DNA from: Oceanobacter sp. 1_MG-2023
Lineage (GTDB): Bacteria > Pseudomonadota > Gammaproteobacteria > Pseudomonadales > Oceanobacteraceae
Direction of reading: 5' to 3'
Assembly: GCF_030689025.1 (NCBI RefSeq)
Contig: NZ_JAUYWA010000003.1
Span: 124,001-188,000 of the forward strand
Length of the DNA: 64,000 nucleotides
Shown here: in pieces, positions 9,158 to 18,305 of the stretch
How the letters are laid out: each line of letters opens with the position of its first letter
How positions within the stretch are numbered: position 1 is the stretch's first letter
The notes under the pieces: model-generated
Database searches by the model: none
Told to the model about the DNA's origin: nothing
What the model saw: the letters and a program-made list of their open reading frames with translations, nothing else
Translations under genes and position numbers: made by a program

Positions 9158-10879
9158 TTACTGATTGTCTACCAGTTGTACCGCGTAGCTGACGGCATTT
9201 TGACCAGGGTCAAGAATCTCCAGGGCAATATGTACCGGTGTTCTGCCGGGCATGCTGTGTTGCCCTGCTACCTCTCCGGCCAGATATTCGGCGGGGGTGA
9301 ATTGGCGACTGGCAATAACGTTTTCATTCAGGTCGCGGAAAATCAGTACCAGATCCGGGAACGGCTGCTCAAATTCCGAGTTGTTCAGCAGCAGAGTATC
9401 GACGACCAGGGCGTTGGCAATGGTCGGGTGAGTACGTACCACCAGGTTGCGGGTCGACATGGTGCGGACATCCTGAACATGGGGTAACTGACAGCCAAGT
9501 ACGGAACAGATGGTTTGATACAGAGGGCGTGTGCCAGGGCTTCTTGACCACTGGTCAAAGTTGAAATACAGCACTTGCCCAGCCAGCAGTACCAGTAACA
9601 CCATGGCGGCAATCAGCCAGCCGGTTTCTGCCCGTTTTTGCTTGTCGGTATCGAGCTGTAAGGGTGTTGCATGGATATTGCCAGCCAATTCCTGATGGCG
9701 TGACGGTTGTCCGAAACCGGGTGGCAAGCTGTTTTCGGGCGTGTCACGGTCGTTTGAGTCCGCGGGCTGTACCGGGGCCAGTTCAAAACTGATGGCCGGT
9801 TTGCTCTGGTTGAGCGTGCTGCTGGCAGTGGTTGTAGTGGCAGCCGCTGCCACGTTGGGGGCAGGGGGGCGTTGACGTGGCGCTGCCTTGCTGGTGTCAG
9901 ACAAACCCAGTTCGCGAGTAATTTCTGCTGGTGGTTCGTTATCGTCGTCGTCATTCAGTAACGCTCTGGCCCAGGCTTCGTCATCGTCCTCAGCATCGTC
10001 GTCTTCGATTTCTTCTTGCAGGCTGACATCGTAGCTCAGCGGGGAGGTGCCCATGATATCGAGATCGATCAGCGAGTCGTCAATATCAAGACTGGAGCTG
10101 GGTGCCGGACGGTCGAGGTATTCGGGTTCCCGCAGACCAAGATCAGCAAAGGGGTCATCGGCAATAACGTCGTTATCATCCGGTTGATCCATGTCGTCGT
10201 GGATCAGCAGGTCGTCATCATCGTCGTCTGGCTGTTCGTTCTCAGGCTGGCTGTTGTGTTGCTCATCCGGTTGATGGCTGGGCTGTGCACGGCTTTGACT
10301 TTCCAGGGTGATTGAGTCGTCGAAACCGTCGAGCCTATCGGTATCAAGAAATTCCAGACCGTCGTCCTGGTTTTCCTGGTCATTACTGGCGCTGCCAAAC
10401 AGGCTGTCGAGCAATTCGTCGGTGGAGACTTCTTGCTGGGACTCGAGGTTGATGGAACCCAATGTGTCGGTGTCGCTGGCTGCGGTTGTCGGAGTAGCCG
10501 CAGGGGTGGATGAGGTGTCACCAGAAGGAGTGACTGTCGCTTTGGGTGTGTTCGGTCTGTCTTTACCGGGTTTGGCGGCGGCCGCTGCCATTGCGGCCGC
10601 CGCTGCCGCTCCGGCGATGGTCTGGTCAGTCCGTGGTCTGGCGGTGTTGGTTGCTGCTGTTTTGGGGGCTGATACGTTGGGTGTGCCTGTGCCTGTGCCT
10701 GTGCTGGGTTTGGTTGATTTGAGAGCGTCTTCATCGGTCGGGCTGACCAGATGGTTCAGGGCGTTGAAAATCTGCAGGCAAGAGCCACAGCGGACATTGC
10801 CTTTGGCGATCGTGAGGTGTTCGTCGCGGACGCGAAAACTGGTTTGGCAATGTGGGCAGCGAGTCACATGCGTGGCCAT
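9158..10879 (-). CDS. Zinc-ribbon and DUF3426 domain inner-membrane protein
   Basis: A 573-residue protein of unknown function. The N-terminus is an MJ0042-type zinc ribbon with two CxxC pairs (RCPHCQTSF and RCGSCLQIF). Residues about 50-400 are a long low-complexity linker, first Ala/Thr-rich, then strongly acidic with runs of Asp. A transmembrane helix (WLIAAMVLLVLLAGQVLYF, about 425-445) precedes the C-terminal DUF3426 domain (CQLPHVQDVRTMSTRNLVV and later GRTPVHIALEILD). Proteins of this layout commonly sit next to prmA and the dusB-fis operon in Gammaproteobacteria, as here. The acidic linker suggests a cytoplasmic tether between a zinc-binding head and a periplasmic domain. Confidence 0.9.
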   Translation of the reverse strand: MATHVTRCPHCQTSFRVRDEHLTIAKGNVRCGSCLQIFNALNHLVSPTDEDALKSTKPSTGTGTGTPNVSAPKTAATNTARPRTDQTIAGAAAAAAMAAAAAKPGKDRPNTPKATVTPSGDTSSTPAATPTTAASDTDTLGSINLESQQEVSTDELLDSLFGSASNDQENQDDGLEFLDTDRLDGFDDSITLESQSRAQPSHQPDEQHNSQPENEQPDDDDDDLLIHDDMDQPDDNDVIADDPFADLGLREPEYLDRPAPSSSLDIDDSLIDLDIMGTSPLSYDVSLQEEIEDDDAEDDDEAWARALLNDDDDNEPPAEITRELGLSDTSKAAPRQRPPAPNVAAAATTTTASSTLNQSKPAISFELAPVQPADSNDRDTPENSLPPGFGQPSRHQELAGNIHATPLQLDTDKQKRAETGWLIAAMVLLVLLAGQVLYFNFDQWSRSPGTRPLYQTICSVLGCQLPHVQDVRTMSTRNLVVRTHPTIANALVVDTLLLNNSEFEQPFPDLVLIFRDLNENVIASRQFTPAEYLAGEVAGQHSMPGRTPVHIALEILDPGQNAVSYAVQLVDNQ

Positions 10880-10950
10880 GATGAATCCTCAGGGTTATTC
10901 CGGTTGTTCAAAACAGTAAATGCGCCAATGGCGAATGCCGGGATGCTTTG

Positions 10951-10984
10951 GCCACTTGATACCCTATGGTGTGTATCAAGTGGC
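10951..10984. repeat. Perfect 12-bp inverted repeat between prmA and the DUF3426 gene
   Basis: GCCACTTGATAC (10951-10962) and its exact complement GTATCAAGTGGC (10973-10984) are separated by 10 bases. There is no adjacent T-run, so an intrinsic terminator is not supported. It lies about 70 bp upstream of the DUF3426 gene start and could be a protein-binding site or an RNA hairpin. Confidence 0.6.
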
Positions 10985-11066
10985 TGCTACAAGGCAGGCG
11001 ATCGGATGGGCGCGTGAGCTCCGTGCTCCTGGTCGGCACTGCCAAACGGACTCAGCAAGCGGCGGC

Positions 11067-11966
11067 CTATCCCTGGCGACGGGTGCCAGAGATAATAACC
11101 CAATCTTCTTGTTGCTTTGGTGTATCCATCACAAACCACTCGTTATAACGCTGAATAACCTCGTTTGCCTGTTGTGAGAGCAGGCCGGACAGCGCTAATT
11201 TACCACCGGCGCGTGTTAATTGGGCCAGAACCGGTGCCAGTTCGTTTAATGGCCCGGCCAGAATATTGGCCACGGTGACATCTGCCTGAACCGCAGGTGC
11301 TTGCGGTGGCAAGTACACCTCAAAGCGCTCTGGCGCTATATCATTACGTTGGGCGTTGTCGCGGGTAGCGGTCAGTGCCTGGGGGTCGATATCGATACCC
11401 ACCATCGAACTGGCTCCCAGCAGGAGTGCCGCCATACCCAGAATGCCGCTGCCACAACCAAAGTCGACCACCAGTTCATTCCCCTGAATCTGTTCATCCA
11501 GATAGCGCAAGCACAGGGCGGTGGTTGGGTGGGTGCCGGTGCCGAAGGCAAGGCCGGGGTCGAGCATCAGATTAACGGCATCTGGCTGGGGTGGCTTGCA
11601 CCAGCTTGGACAGACCCACAGTCGTGGGCCAAATTGCATGGGTTTATAGGTATCCATCCAGGCTCGGACCCAGTCCTTGTCTTCGACCTGCTCCCACAAC
11701 AAGTCAACCGGGCCACTGCCGCCTTCGGCAGCAAACATCAGCGGAAATTGTTCCACTACGGCATCGGTATGGGTCTCGGCATCAAACAGACCGATAATCT
11801 GGGTGTCGTCCCATATCGGCGTCGTGCCCAGTTCAGGCTCCAGAATCGGTTGGTCGGCATTGTCTTGCAGAGTCACTGACAAGGCTCCCAGAGCCAGCAG
11901 GGCGTTTTCACAGGCTTCTACTTGTGCTGCCTTGGCTTGAATGCGCAGTTGAACCCATTGACTCAT
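11067..11966 (-). CDS. prmA: Ribosomal protein L11 methyltransferase
   Basis: A 299-residue class I SAM-dependent methyltransferase that trimethylates ribosomal protein L11. The N-terminal domain that recognises L11 is followed by the MTase core: GLAFGTGTHPTTALCLRYL, then motif I VVDFGCGSGILGMAALLLGA, the acidic loop GIDIDPQAL and the motif IV region VTVANILAGPLNEL. Length and N-terminus (MSQWVQLRIQA) match the family. It precedes the DUF3426 gene on the same strand, with the 12-bp inverted repeat between them. Confidence 0.97.
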   Translation of the reverse strand: MSQWVQLRIQAKAAQVEACENALLALGALSVTLQDNADQPILEPELGTTPIWDDTQIIGLFDAETHTDAVVEQFPLMFAAEGGSGPVDLLWEQVEDKDWVRAWMDTYKPMQFGPRLWVCPSWCKPPQPDAVNLMLDPGLAFGTGTHPTTALCLRYLDEQIQGNELVVDFGCGSGILGMAALLLGASSMVGIDIDPQALTATRDNAQRNDIAPERFEVYLPPQAPAVQADVTVANILAGPLNELAPVLAQLTRAGGKLALSGLLSQQANEVIQRYNEWFVMDTPKQQEDWVIISGTRRQG

Positions 11967-12178
11967 GATCTGTCTCCGATGCTGGGCCGGGGAGTCATCA
12001 GGAAATACGTTAACCCGGACTCACGGCAAAGCGCGGAGTGTGCCGAAAATATCCACAAGCGTCCAGTGGAGCGGCAAGGCCGGTGAGGTATGACGCTGTA
12101 CCGGTGAGGCTGACTTCAGCCTGTGACATTTTGTCGCTGTATGCCGTGATGGCGGTCACCAGCATCCCTTGGTTTGCT

Positions 12179-12221
12179 TGTTATACTCGCCAGCTTATCA
12201 ATAAAGACTATCAATAAAGAC
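12179..12221 (+). promoter_or_regulatory. Extended -10 promoter and 13-bp tandem repeat upstream of the copper chaperone gene
   Basis: TGT followed by TATACT (12179-12187) forms an extended -10; no good -35 is visible. Just downstream, TATCAATAAAGAC occurs twice in direct tandem (12196-12208 and 12209-12221) inside the presumed leader, immediately before the ribosome-binding site AAGGA (12226-12230). Confidence 0.5.
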
Positions 12222-12237
12222 AACCAAGGATACCGTT

Positions 12238-12822
12238 ATGATTCGTTGCCGCCAGGTGCGCCCGTTATCGACTCACAGCCAGCCTCTTTCTATCGCCCAA
12301 CGCGGCGTCAATTCGCTGCGCTGGGCCAGTCTGGCACTGGTATTGGCTGCCACCAGTCTGACTGTACAGGCGGATGGCAAGCACGACGACAAGGGCCATG
12401 ATATGAGTCATATGAAGGGTATGGAAAGCGTGGAGCATAGCGCCGGTGGCAAGCTGGACATCAGTCATGCCACGGTACGCGCCCCCATTCCAGGACGGGC
12501 CATGAGCGCCGCGTTCATGACGTTGACCAACAAGAGTGCCAAACCGGATCGGTTGGTGAGTGCCAAATCCAGCTGGACTGACCATATCGAAATACACACG
12601 CACATCCATGAAGACGGGGTGATGAAAATGCGTCAGATTAATGGGTTGGATATTCCTGCTGGACGTGTGGTTACCCTGAAACCCGGTGGTTTGCATCTGA
12701 TGTTGTTTGGGCTGAAACAACCCTTGCCTGCCGCTATTGGAGGGTCGTTACCGTTGACGCTGTGTTTTGAGCATACAGGTTGCCAAAACATCAGCGCCAA
12801 GTTGGTGGATATGCGTCAATAA
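12238..12822 (+). CDS. PCu(A)C-type periplasmic copper chaperone
   Basis: A 194-residue protein of the PCu(A)C (DUF461) family, periplasmic Cu(I) chaperones that help load the CuA or CuB site of cytochrome oxidase. A long signal peptide (hydrophobic WASLALVLAATSLTVQA) is followed by a His/Met-rich stretch (KHDDKGHDMSHMKGMESVEH) that probably binds copper. The conserved domain has ISHATVRAPIPGRAMSAAFM and the metal motif IEIHTHIHEDGVMKM, ending at GGLHLMLFGLK, which together give the H..M..H.M copper ligands. It is monocistronic and convergent with yacG. The His/Met insertion ahead of the domain is an extra feature; the core family is shorter. Confidence 0.88.
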   Translation: MIRCRQVRPLSTHSQPLSIAQRGVNSLRWASLALVLAATSLTVQADGKHDDKGHDMSHMKGMESVEHSAGGKLDISHATVRAPIPGRAMSAAFMTLTNKSAKPDRLVSAKSSWTDHIEIHTHIHEDGVMKMRQINGLDIPAGRVVTLKPGGLHLMLFGLKQPLPAAIGGSLPLTLCFEHTGCQNISAKLVDMRQ

Positions 12823-12902
12823 CAGCGCCAGACCAATGTCGCTGCTGGCTGGGTTCTGCCTGGCCAGCGCTTCGCCTGCAGGCCGTGATTCACTGCGGTG
12901 TA

Positions 12903-13139
12903 TTAATACAAATCGTCCGACATCAAATCATTCTCATCCTGACTGCCGGGAATCCGATGGGATTCACTGGCCCACTCCCCCAGGTCAATCAGCTGGCACC
13001 GCTCACAACAAAATGGCCGGAATCGGCTGGCGGCTGTCCAGGGAACGGATTTCTGGCAGGTTGGACATTCAACCGCCAGCACGGCATCGTTGGCGGCAGA
13101 ATGGCTGGTGGTCGGTGTGGCGGTGGGGGAATTGCTCAT
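12903..13139 (-). CDS. yacG: DNA gyrase inhibitor YacG
   Basis: A 78-residue zinc-finger protein. Two Cys pairs, [10 protein letters not shown] and [15 protein letters not shown], form the zinc site and the conserved YacG signature. The family binds gyrase and inhibits supercoiling in E. coli. It is downstream of coaE on the same strand, the usual coaE-yacG pairing at the end of the pilus biogenesis block. The N-terminal 20 residues are a Ser/Thr-rich variable extension. Confidence 0.95.
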   Translation of the reverse strand: MSNSPTATPTTSHSAANDAVLAVECPTCQKSVPWTAASRFRPFCCERCQLIDLGEWASESHRIPGSQDENDLMSDDLY

Positions 13140-13185
13140 GCTGGATGCCTCGTCTGGCGAATCAATGGTCGTTGTCCTGTGATGT

Positions 13186-13803
13186 TTAAGAGGGTCGTAC
13201 CGAAGACGCCAACGACAGATAGCCTTGATGCAGCTGGTCGAGTTGCTGCTGCAGGTCTGTCAGCGGGCCAGAATTATCGATAATGTCATCCGCCCGTTGT
13301 AATCGCTCATTCCGGCTGATCTGCGCTTTGATGATACGGCGGATCTGTTCTTCGGAATTGTCATCACGCTGGCTGGCGCGTTGCAGCTGCAGGGATTCTG
13401 GCAGGTCAATCACCAGGGTACGATGCACCAGCGCCTGCTGGCCACTCTCGAATAACAAGGGTGATGCCAGAACGGCATACGGCCCCGCCGCCTGCGCCAG
13501 TTGTTGCAGCGTGTGCTGGCGTATGACGGGGTGAGTCTGTTGCTCCAGCCAGTGGCGCTCTTGTGGATGTTCGAAGATCCGGCTGCGTAACCAGGCGCGA
13601 TTCAGTTGCTGGTCAGGCTGCAGTACCTCGTCACCAAAGTGCGCCACAATCGCCTGCCAGGCCGGTTGGCCGGGTTCAACAACCTGACGGGCGACCTGGT
13701 CAGAATCAACCACATGGATGCCTTTATTGGCAAGATAGTCCGAAGCGGCGGTTTTGCCAGAACCGATACCACCCGTAATGCCCAATACCCAGTTCAATGG
13801 CAT
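13186..13803 (-). CDS. coaE: Dephospho-CoA kinase
   Basis: A 205-residue kinase that phosphorylates dephospho-CoA in the last step of CoA synthesis. The P-loop [11 protein letters not shown] is at the N-terminus, followed by [16 protein letters not shown] and [11 protein letters not shown]. The start at 13803 (MPLNWVLG) is preferred because AGGAG lies just upstream and the P-loop then sits at the usual distance; an in-frame ATG at 13824 would add seven residues without a ribosome-binding site. It follows pilD and precedes yacG, as in Pseudomonas. Confidence 0.95.
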   Translation of the reverse strand: MPLNWVLGITGGIGSGKTAASDYLANKGIHVVDSDQVARQVVEPGQPAWQAIVAHFGDEVLQPDQQLNRAWLRSRIFEHPQERHWLEQQTHPVIRQHTLQQLAQAAGPYAVLASPLLFESGQQALVHRTLVIDLPESLQLQRASQRDDNSEEQIRRIIKAQISRNERLQRADDIIDNSGPLTDLQQQLDQLHQGYLSLASSVRPS

Positions 13804-13830
13804 GGCTCCTGTCTGTCGTTTCATCGGGAA

Positions 13831-14721
13831 TCAGTGCATACCGCCCAGGTACCAATGAATCAGGTCATTCCCCCACAAGGCCGCAATCCAGCCAGCCATG
13901 GCCAGATAGGGGCCAAACGGGATAGGCAGGTTTTTGTCGCGGCCAAGAATAATCACCCCGGCAATGCCAACCACTGCGCCCACGGCGGACGACAGTAAAA
14001 TAATCAGCAGAATACTTTGGTAACCCAACCAGGCTCCCAGTGCTGCCAGTAGTTTGAAATCACCAAAACCCATGCCTTCTTTGCCGGTGACCAGCTTGAA
14101 CAGCCAGAACACCGACCAGAGGCTGAGATAACCAATGGCAGCTCCCCATACAGCAGAGTTCAGATCGGTAAACAGCCCCTGGGTATTCACCAGCAAGCCC
14201 AGCCAGAGTAATCCCAGTGTCAGCGTATCGGGCAGGATCTGATGATCAATATCAATTACCGACATGGTAATCAGCAGCCAGGTAAACACCAGCATGGCGG
14301 CCAGCTGCCAGCCCCAGGGAAAGGCGATGATCAGCGTCAGGCTGAATAGCGCAGTGACCAGTTCAACGATGGGGTAGCGCCAGCCAATCGGGTTGGCACA
14401 GCCAGCGCAGCGGCCCTTTAACAGGAAAAAGCTGAGAAGCGGAATATTCTGCCAGGCCTTGACGGGCGTTTGGCACTTGGGGCAATGGGAATGAGGCGTT
14501 ACCAGGTTATACGGTTTGTCCAGATCATCCAGTGCCGGGTGAGCTGGCAGCTGGTCGATATCCTGGCATTCCAGCTTCCAGGCCCGGAACATCATGATTG
14601 GCAAGCGCAGAATAACCACATTCATAAAACTGCCGAGTAATAACCCCAGCACACCAATAAACAGAACCTGCAGCAGCCAGTGACTGCCGATCAGGGCAAA
14701 CAGTTGTGATAGATTTTCCAT
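13831..14721 (-). CDS. pilD: Type IV prepilin leader peptidase / N-methyltransferase
   Basis: A 296-residue polytopic inner-membrane aspartyl protease that cleaves and N-methylates type IV prepilins and pseudopilins. The cytoplasmic loop has two CxxC pairs (HCPKCQTPV and RCAGCANPI) for zinc. The catalytic aspartates are in VIDIDHQILPD and GMGFGDFKLLAALGAW. It lies 2 bp downstream of pilC and upstream of coaE, in the classic pilBCD operon. Confidence 0.97.
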   Translation of the reverse strand: MENLSQLFALIGSHWLLQVLFIGVLGLLLGSFMNVVILRLPIMMFRAWKLECQDIDQLPAHPALDDLDKPYNLVTPHSHCPKCQTPVKAWQNIPLLSFFLLKGRCAGCANPIGWRYPIVELVTALFSLTLIIAFPWGWQLAAMLVFTWLLITMSVIDIDHQILPDTLTLGLLWLGLLVNTQGLFTDLNSAVWGAAIGYLSLWSVFWLFKLVTGKEGMGFGDFKLLAALGAWLGYQSILLIILLSSAVGAVVGIAGVIILGRDKNLPIPFGPYLAMAGWIAALWGNDLIHWYLGGMH

Positions 14722-14723
14722 GG

Positions 14724-15956
14724 TTACATGACCGATCCCATTTGGAAAATCGGCAAGTACATGGCGATAATCAAACCACCGACCACTACCCCGAGGAACG
14801 CCATAATCATCGGCTCCATCATGGCGGTCAGGCCATCGACCGATTCATCCACTTCAGTTTCATAATATTCGGCAGCTTTATCCAGCATGGCATCCAGGGA
14901 TCCGGATTCTTCACCGATACTGGTCATCTGCACCACCATATTCGGGAATACACCGGTAGAGCGCATGGCAAAGTGCATTTGCTGGCCGGTAGCCACTTCC
15001 TGGCGCACTTCCAGTACCGCATCCCGGTAGAGTTTGTTACCCACGGCACCAGCAACGGATTCCAGTGCCTCAACCAGTGGGACACCGGCGGCAAAGGTGG
15101 TCGATAATACCCGGGCAAAACGAGCTATTGCAGCCTTGTGCATGATATTGCCAAACACGGGTAATTTCAGTGTCAGATAATCCATTTGGTCACGGAAGGT
15201 TTGTGAGCTTCTCATCATGTATTTGAATGCGGTGACCAGCGCCATAATAATGGCTAGTGCGTACATCCAATAAGCCTGCATTGCGGCGGAAATATTCACT
15301 ACAAACTGGGTTGGTGCTGGCAATTCGGCACCAAAACTTTTGAACATGCCTTCAAACGTTGGTACCACCTTGATCAGCAGAATGGCGGTCACAATCGCAG
15401 CTACTACCAGTACCGTAATGGGGTAACCCATGGCTTTTTTGATTTTGGACTTCAGAGCCTCGGATTTCTCTTTGTAGATAGCCACCTTGTCGAGCATGGT
15501 CTCCAGGGCACCGGATTGCTCACCGGATTCCACCAGGTTGCAGGTCAGCTCATCAAAATACTGGGGATGCTCTTTCAGTGCCGAGGCAAAATCATTACCG
15601 GCGGATACGGTATCACGCAGTTTCAGGATCAGGTCTTTCATATTAGGGTTATCGACCCCGTCGGAGACAATCTCGAACGACTGTACCAGTGGTACCCCGG
15701 CTTTGATCATAGTGGCCATTTGGCGGGTAAAAAAGCTGATGTCAGCTGTTTTGATTTTTTTGCCTTTGGCAGCAGCGCCGCCGAGGCCAAATAACGGTTG
15801 GGGTGCGCGCTTGACCTTGCTGGGCTGAATACCCTGCTTGCGCAGCTGGGCCTTGACCATGGCCAGATTCTGGCCGGACAGGGAACCATTTATTTTCTGG
15901 CCGCGTTTGTTGACGCCTTCCCAGACAAAATCAATACTCTTTGCTTGCTTGGCCAT
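14724..15956 (-). CDS. pilC: Type IV pilus inner-membrane platform protein
   Basis: A 410-residue PilC/GspF-family protein that couples the PilB and PilT motors to pilin insertion at the inner membrane. Two GspF domains are visible (FFTRQMATMIKAGVPLVQSFE, about 70-190, and ARFARVLSTTFAAGVPLVEAL, about 275-395). Each is followed by membrane helices, the last being MIMAFLGVVVGGLIIAMYL. It lies between pilB and pilD in the same orientation. Confidence 0.97.
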   Translation of the reverse strand: MAKQAKSIDFVWEGVNKRGQKINGSLSGQNLAMVKAQLRKQGIQPSKVKRAPQPLFGLGGAAAKGKKIKTADISFFTRQMATMIKAGVPLVQSFEIVSDGVDNPNMKDLILKLRDTVSAGNDFASALKEHPQYFDELTCNLVESGEQSGALETMLDKVAIYKEKSEALKSKIKKAMGYPITVLVVAAIVTAILLIKVVPTFEGMFKSFGAELPAPTQFVVNISAAMQAYWMYALAIIMALVTAFKYMMRSSQTFRDQMDYLTLKLPVFGNIMHKAAIARFARVLSTTFAAGVPLVEALESVAGAVGNKLYRDAVLEVRQEVATGQQMHFAMRSTGVFPNMVVQMTSIGEESGSLDAMLDKAAEYYETEVDESVDGLTAMMEPMIMAFLGVVVGGLIIAMYLPIFQMGSVM

Positions 15957-16011
15957 AACTGCTGGAACGCCTCTGCAAAATCATTTGGCTACCAAAGATA
16001 GCAGCCGCTGG

Positions 16012-17706
16012 TTAGTCTGTTGTCACTCGATTGGCTTCTTCAAGGCTGGTAACACCTTGGGCGACCTTTTGTAGGGCAGATGTGCGTAAGTCGTTAAAGC
16101 CTTCCTGGCGGGCAACATCAGCAATTTCAATCGAGTTGCCTCCCTCCATGATAATACGAGACAAGGCATCGGTTATTTTAACCACTTCGTAAATTCCGAC
16201 ACGACCTTTATAGCCGTGCTTGCATTGATCACAGCCAACGGGCTGATAAATTTCTGCGTTTTCGAGCATTTCTTCGGTAAAGCCGGTTTCAAGCAGGGCT
16301 TCCCTGGGGATATCGGCTGGTATCTTGCAGGACTTGCACAGCCGTCGTGCCAACCGCTGGGCAATAATCAGGGAGACCGAGGTGGCAATGTTGAACGATG
16401 GCACCCCCATATTGGCCAGACGGGTGATGGTTTCCGGGGCATTGTTGGTGTGCAGGGTTGATAACACCAGGTGACCGGTCTGTGCTGCCTTGATAGCGAT
16501 CTGGGCAGTTTCCAGGTCCCGGATTTCCCCTACCATGATGACATCCGGGTCCTGACGCAAGAAAGAGCGTAACGCGGCAGCAAAGTCGAGGCCGACCTTG
16601 GCACTGACGTTACACTGGTTAACCCCTTCCAGGTTGATTTCGGCAGGGTCTTCCGCGGTTGAAATATTGGTGCCTTCAACGTTAAGGATATTCAGGCCGG
16701 TATACAGTGATACGGTTTTGCCGGAGCCGGTGGGGCCTGTCACCAGAATCATCCCCTGGGGTTTCGACAGGGCGTGCATATACAGCTCTTTCTGTAGCGG
16801 CTCATAACCCAACATATCGATACCCAGCTGGGCTGACGAGGGGTCGAGAATCCGTAACACGATTTTTTCGCCAAACAGGGTCGGCAGCGTATTAACGCGG
16901 AAATCAATGGCCTTGCTTTTGGAAAGCCGCATCTTGATACGGCCATCCTGGGGAACCCGCCGCTCGGAAATATCCATCTGTGACATCACCTTGAGCCGGG
17001 CAGCAATCTTGCCGGTCAGCGTGACTGGTGGACTGGCGACTTCGTGTAATATGCCATCGGTGCGGTAACGTACCCGATAACGTTTTTCATAGGGTTCAAA
17101 GTGAATATCGGACGAGCCCATCTTGATGGCATCGAGCAGCATTTTGTTTACAAAACGCACGATCGGGGCGTCGTCTTCTCCAGAGGATGTCGCCGCTTCC
17201 TGGGCCTTGTCGGCAGCGTCCGGGTCTTCCAGATCGACGTCATCCAGTTCACCATCAAGGTCATTCATGCTGGTATCGCTGGCGGCCAGTATTTGGGTGA
17301 CCCGCGCTTGCAGCTTGTTAAACTCAACCACCACTGGTTCGATGGTCATGCCGGTGCTGAACTTTATTTCGTCAATCGCCTGTATCTGGGATGGGTCACT
17401 CTGGGCTACAAACAGGCGGTTGCCTCGTACCATTAATGGCAGGGTGCGGTGTTTTTCCAATTGTTCATTGCTGATCAAGTCACCAGGAATCAGATCAATA
17501 TCAAAGGCTTCCAGATCCAGTAGTGGCAAGCCAAATTCTTCGGCTGCAGCGGTAGCGATTTGTGCTGGCGTGATTTTGCCAGATTCTGCTGCCACCTGGA
17601 TAAAGGGCTGTTTTTTGTCGCGGGCCAGAGTCAGCAATTCCTGCAATAGAGCAGGTGCGATGCCGGATTCTGAAAGACGTTTTGAAATACCATTAAGCGA
17701 GATCAT
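16012..17706 (-). CDS. pilB: Type IV pilus assembly ATPase
   Basis: A 564-residue hexameric extension ATPase for pilus polymerisation. The N-terminal MshEN-like domain (about 1-150) is followed by the secretion-ATPase core: Walker A GPTGSGKTVSLYTGL, the aspartate box, Walker B-region VIMVGEIRDLETAQIAI and the His box HLVLSTLHTNNAPETITRL. The tetracysteine zinc motif is CKSCK followed by CDQCKHG. An acidic linker (SMNDLDGELDDVDLEDPD, about 145-165) is present. It is the first gene of the pilB-pilC-pilD-coaE-yacG run. Confidence 0.97.
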   Translation of the reverse strand: MISLNGISKRLSESGIAPALLQELLTLARDKKQPFIQVAAESGKITPAQIATAAAEEFGLPLLDLEAFDIDLIPGDLISNEQLEKHRTLPLMVRGNRLFVAQSDPSQIQAIDEIKFSTGMTIEPVVVEFNKLQARVTQILAASDTSMNDLDGELDDVDLEDPDAADKAQEAATSSGEDDAPIVRFVNKMLLDAIKMGSSDIHFEPYEKRYRVRYRTDGILHEVASPPVTLTGKIAARLKVMSQMDISERRVPQDGRIKMRLSKSKAIDFRVNTLPTLFGEKIVLRILDPSSAQLGIDMLGYEPLQKELYMHALSKPQGMILVTGPTGSGKTVSLYTGLNILNVEGTNISTAEDPAEINLEGVNQCNVSAKVGLDFAAALRSFLRQDPDVIMVGEIRDLETAQIAIKAAQTGHLVLSTLHTNNAPETITRLANMGVPSFNIATSVSLIIAQRLARRLCKSCKIPADIPREALLETGFTEEMLENAEIYQPVGCDQCKHGYKGRVGIYEVVKITDALSRIIMEGGNSIEIADVARQEGFNDLRTSALQKVAQGVTSLEEANRVTTD

Positions 17707-17788
17707 GATTCACCTGAGACAAATCCATATTCAGAGAGCAACATAGCAAAATTGGTTGGGGTCGGCATCTGTGGTTTGGGCGAGACAT

Positions 17789-17815
17789 AAAAAAGCCCCG
17801 CAATGGCGGGGCTTT
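17789..17815 (-). terminator. Rho-independent terminator after pilA
   Basis: AAGCCCCGC (17793-17801) and GCGGGGCTT (17806-17814) form a 9-bp GC-rich stem with a 4-base loop. Read on the minus strand, the stem is followed by TTTTTT, directly after the pilA stop codon. Confidence 0.9.
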
Positions 17816-17831
17816 AACTAGTCAGACTGGA

Positions 17832-18305
17832 TTACAGCTTAGGATCAAAACCTGCTGGGAGAGTATCAGTGAGGGCCCAGCTGACTGATTCATTACCAAC
17901 AGAAGCGGTGGCAGCAGTAGCAGTTGGAGTCAATGTATAGGTGTTGTTATTTGCTTGAGTCAATAAAGACGAGGCTTCACCAGAAACAAATGTAACAACA
18001 ATTGCCCACGTTGCATCGGCAATAGTAACTGTCCACTTAGCATTGTTGGATATATCATTTGTGAATGTATATGCAACACCGGTGTATTCTTGCAGTTTTG
18101 TTGCATCTGCTGGCAGTGCACCATAACGACCAACATAGTCTTCGATTGCCAGTGTCATGCCTCGAGTGTCACCCAGGGATGTCTGAACTTCAGTACGAGC
18201 GATATAGTTCTGATACTGAGGAATCGCCACAGCGGCCAAAATACCGATGATCGCAATTACGATCATCAATTCAATCAGGGTAAAACCTTTTTGCATCGTT
18301 TTCAT
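17832..18305 (-). CDS. pilA: Type IV major pilin (class IVa)
   Basis: A 157-residue prepilin. The short leader MKTMQKG ends in Gly before the mature N-terminus [20 protein letters not shown], with Phe+1 and Glu+5 as required by PilD. The start at 18305 is supported by GGAG about 6 bases upstream and by the leader length; the longer open frame upstream is not pilin-like. The globular domain is Thr/Ala-rich and contains no cysteine, so the C-terminal disulfide loop of most type IVa pilins is missing. It is adjacent to pilB, with its own terminator. Confidence 0.94.
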   Translation of the reverse strand: MKTMQKGFTLIELMIVIAIIGILAAVAIPQYQNYIARTEVQTSLGDTRGMTLAIEDYVGRYGALPADATKLQEYTGVAYTFTNDISNNAKWTVTIADATWAIVVTFVSGEASSLLTQANNNTYTLTPTATAATASVGNESVSWALTDTLPAGFDPKL

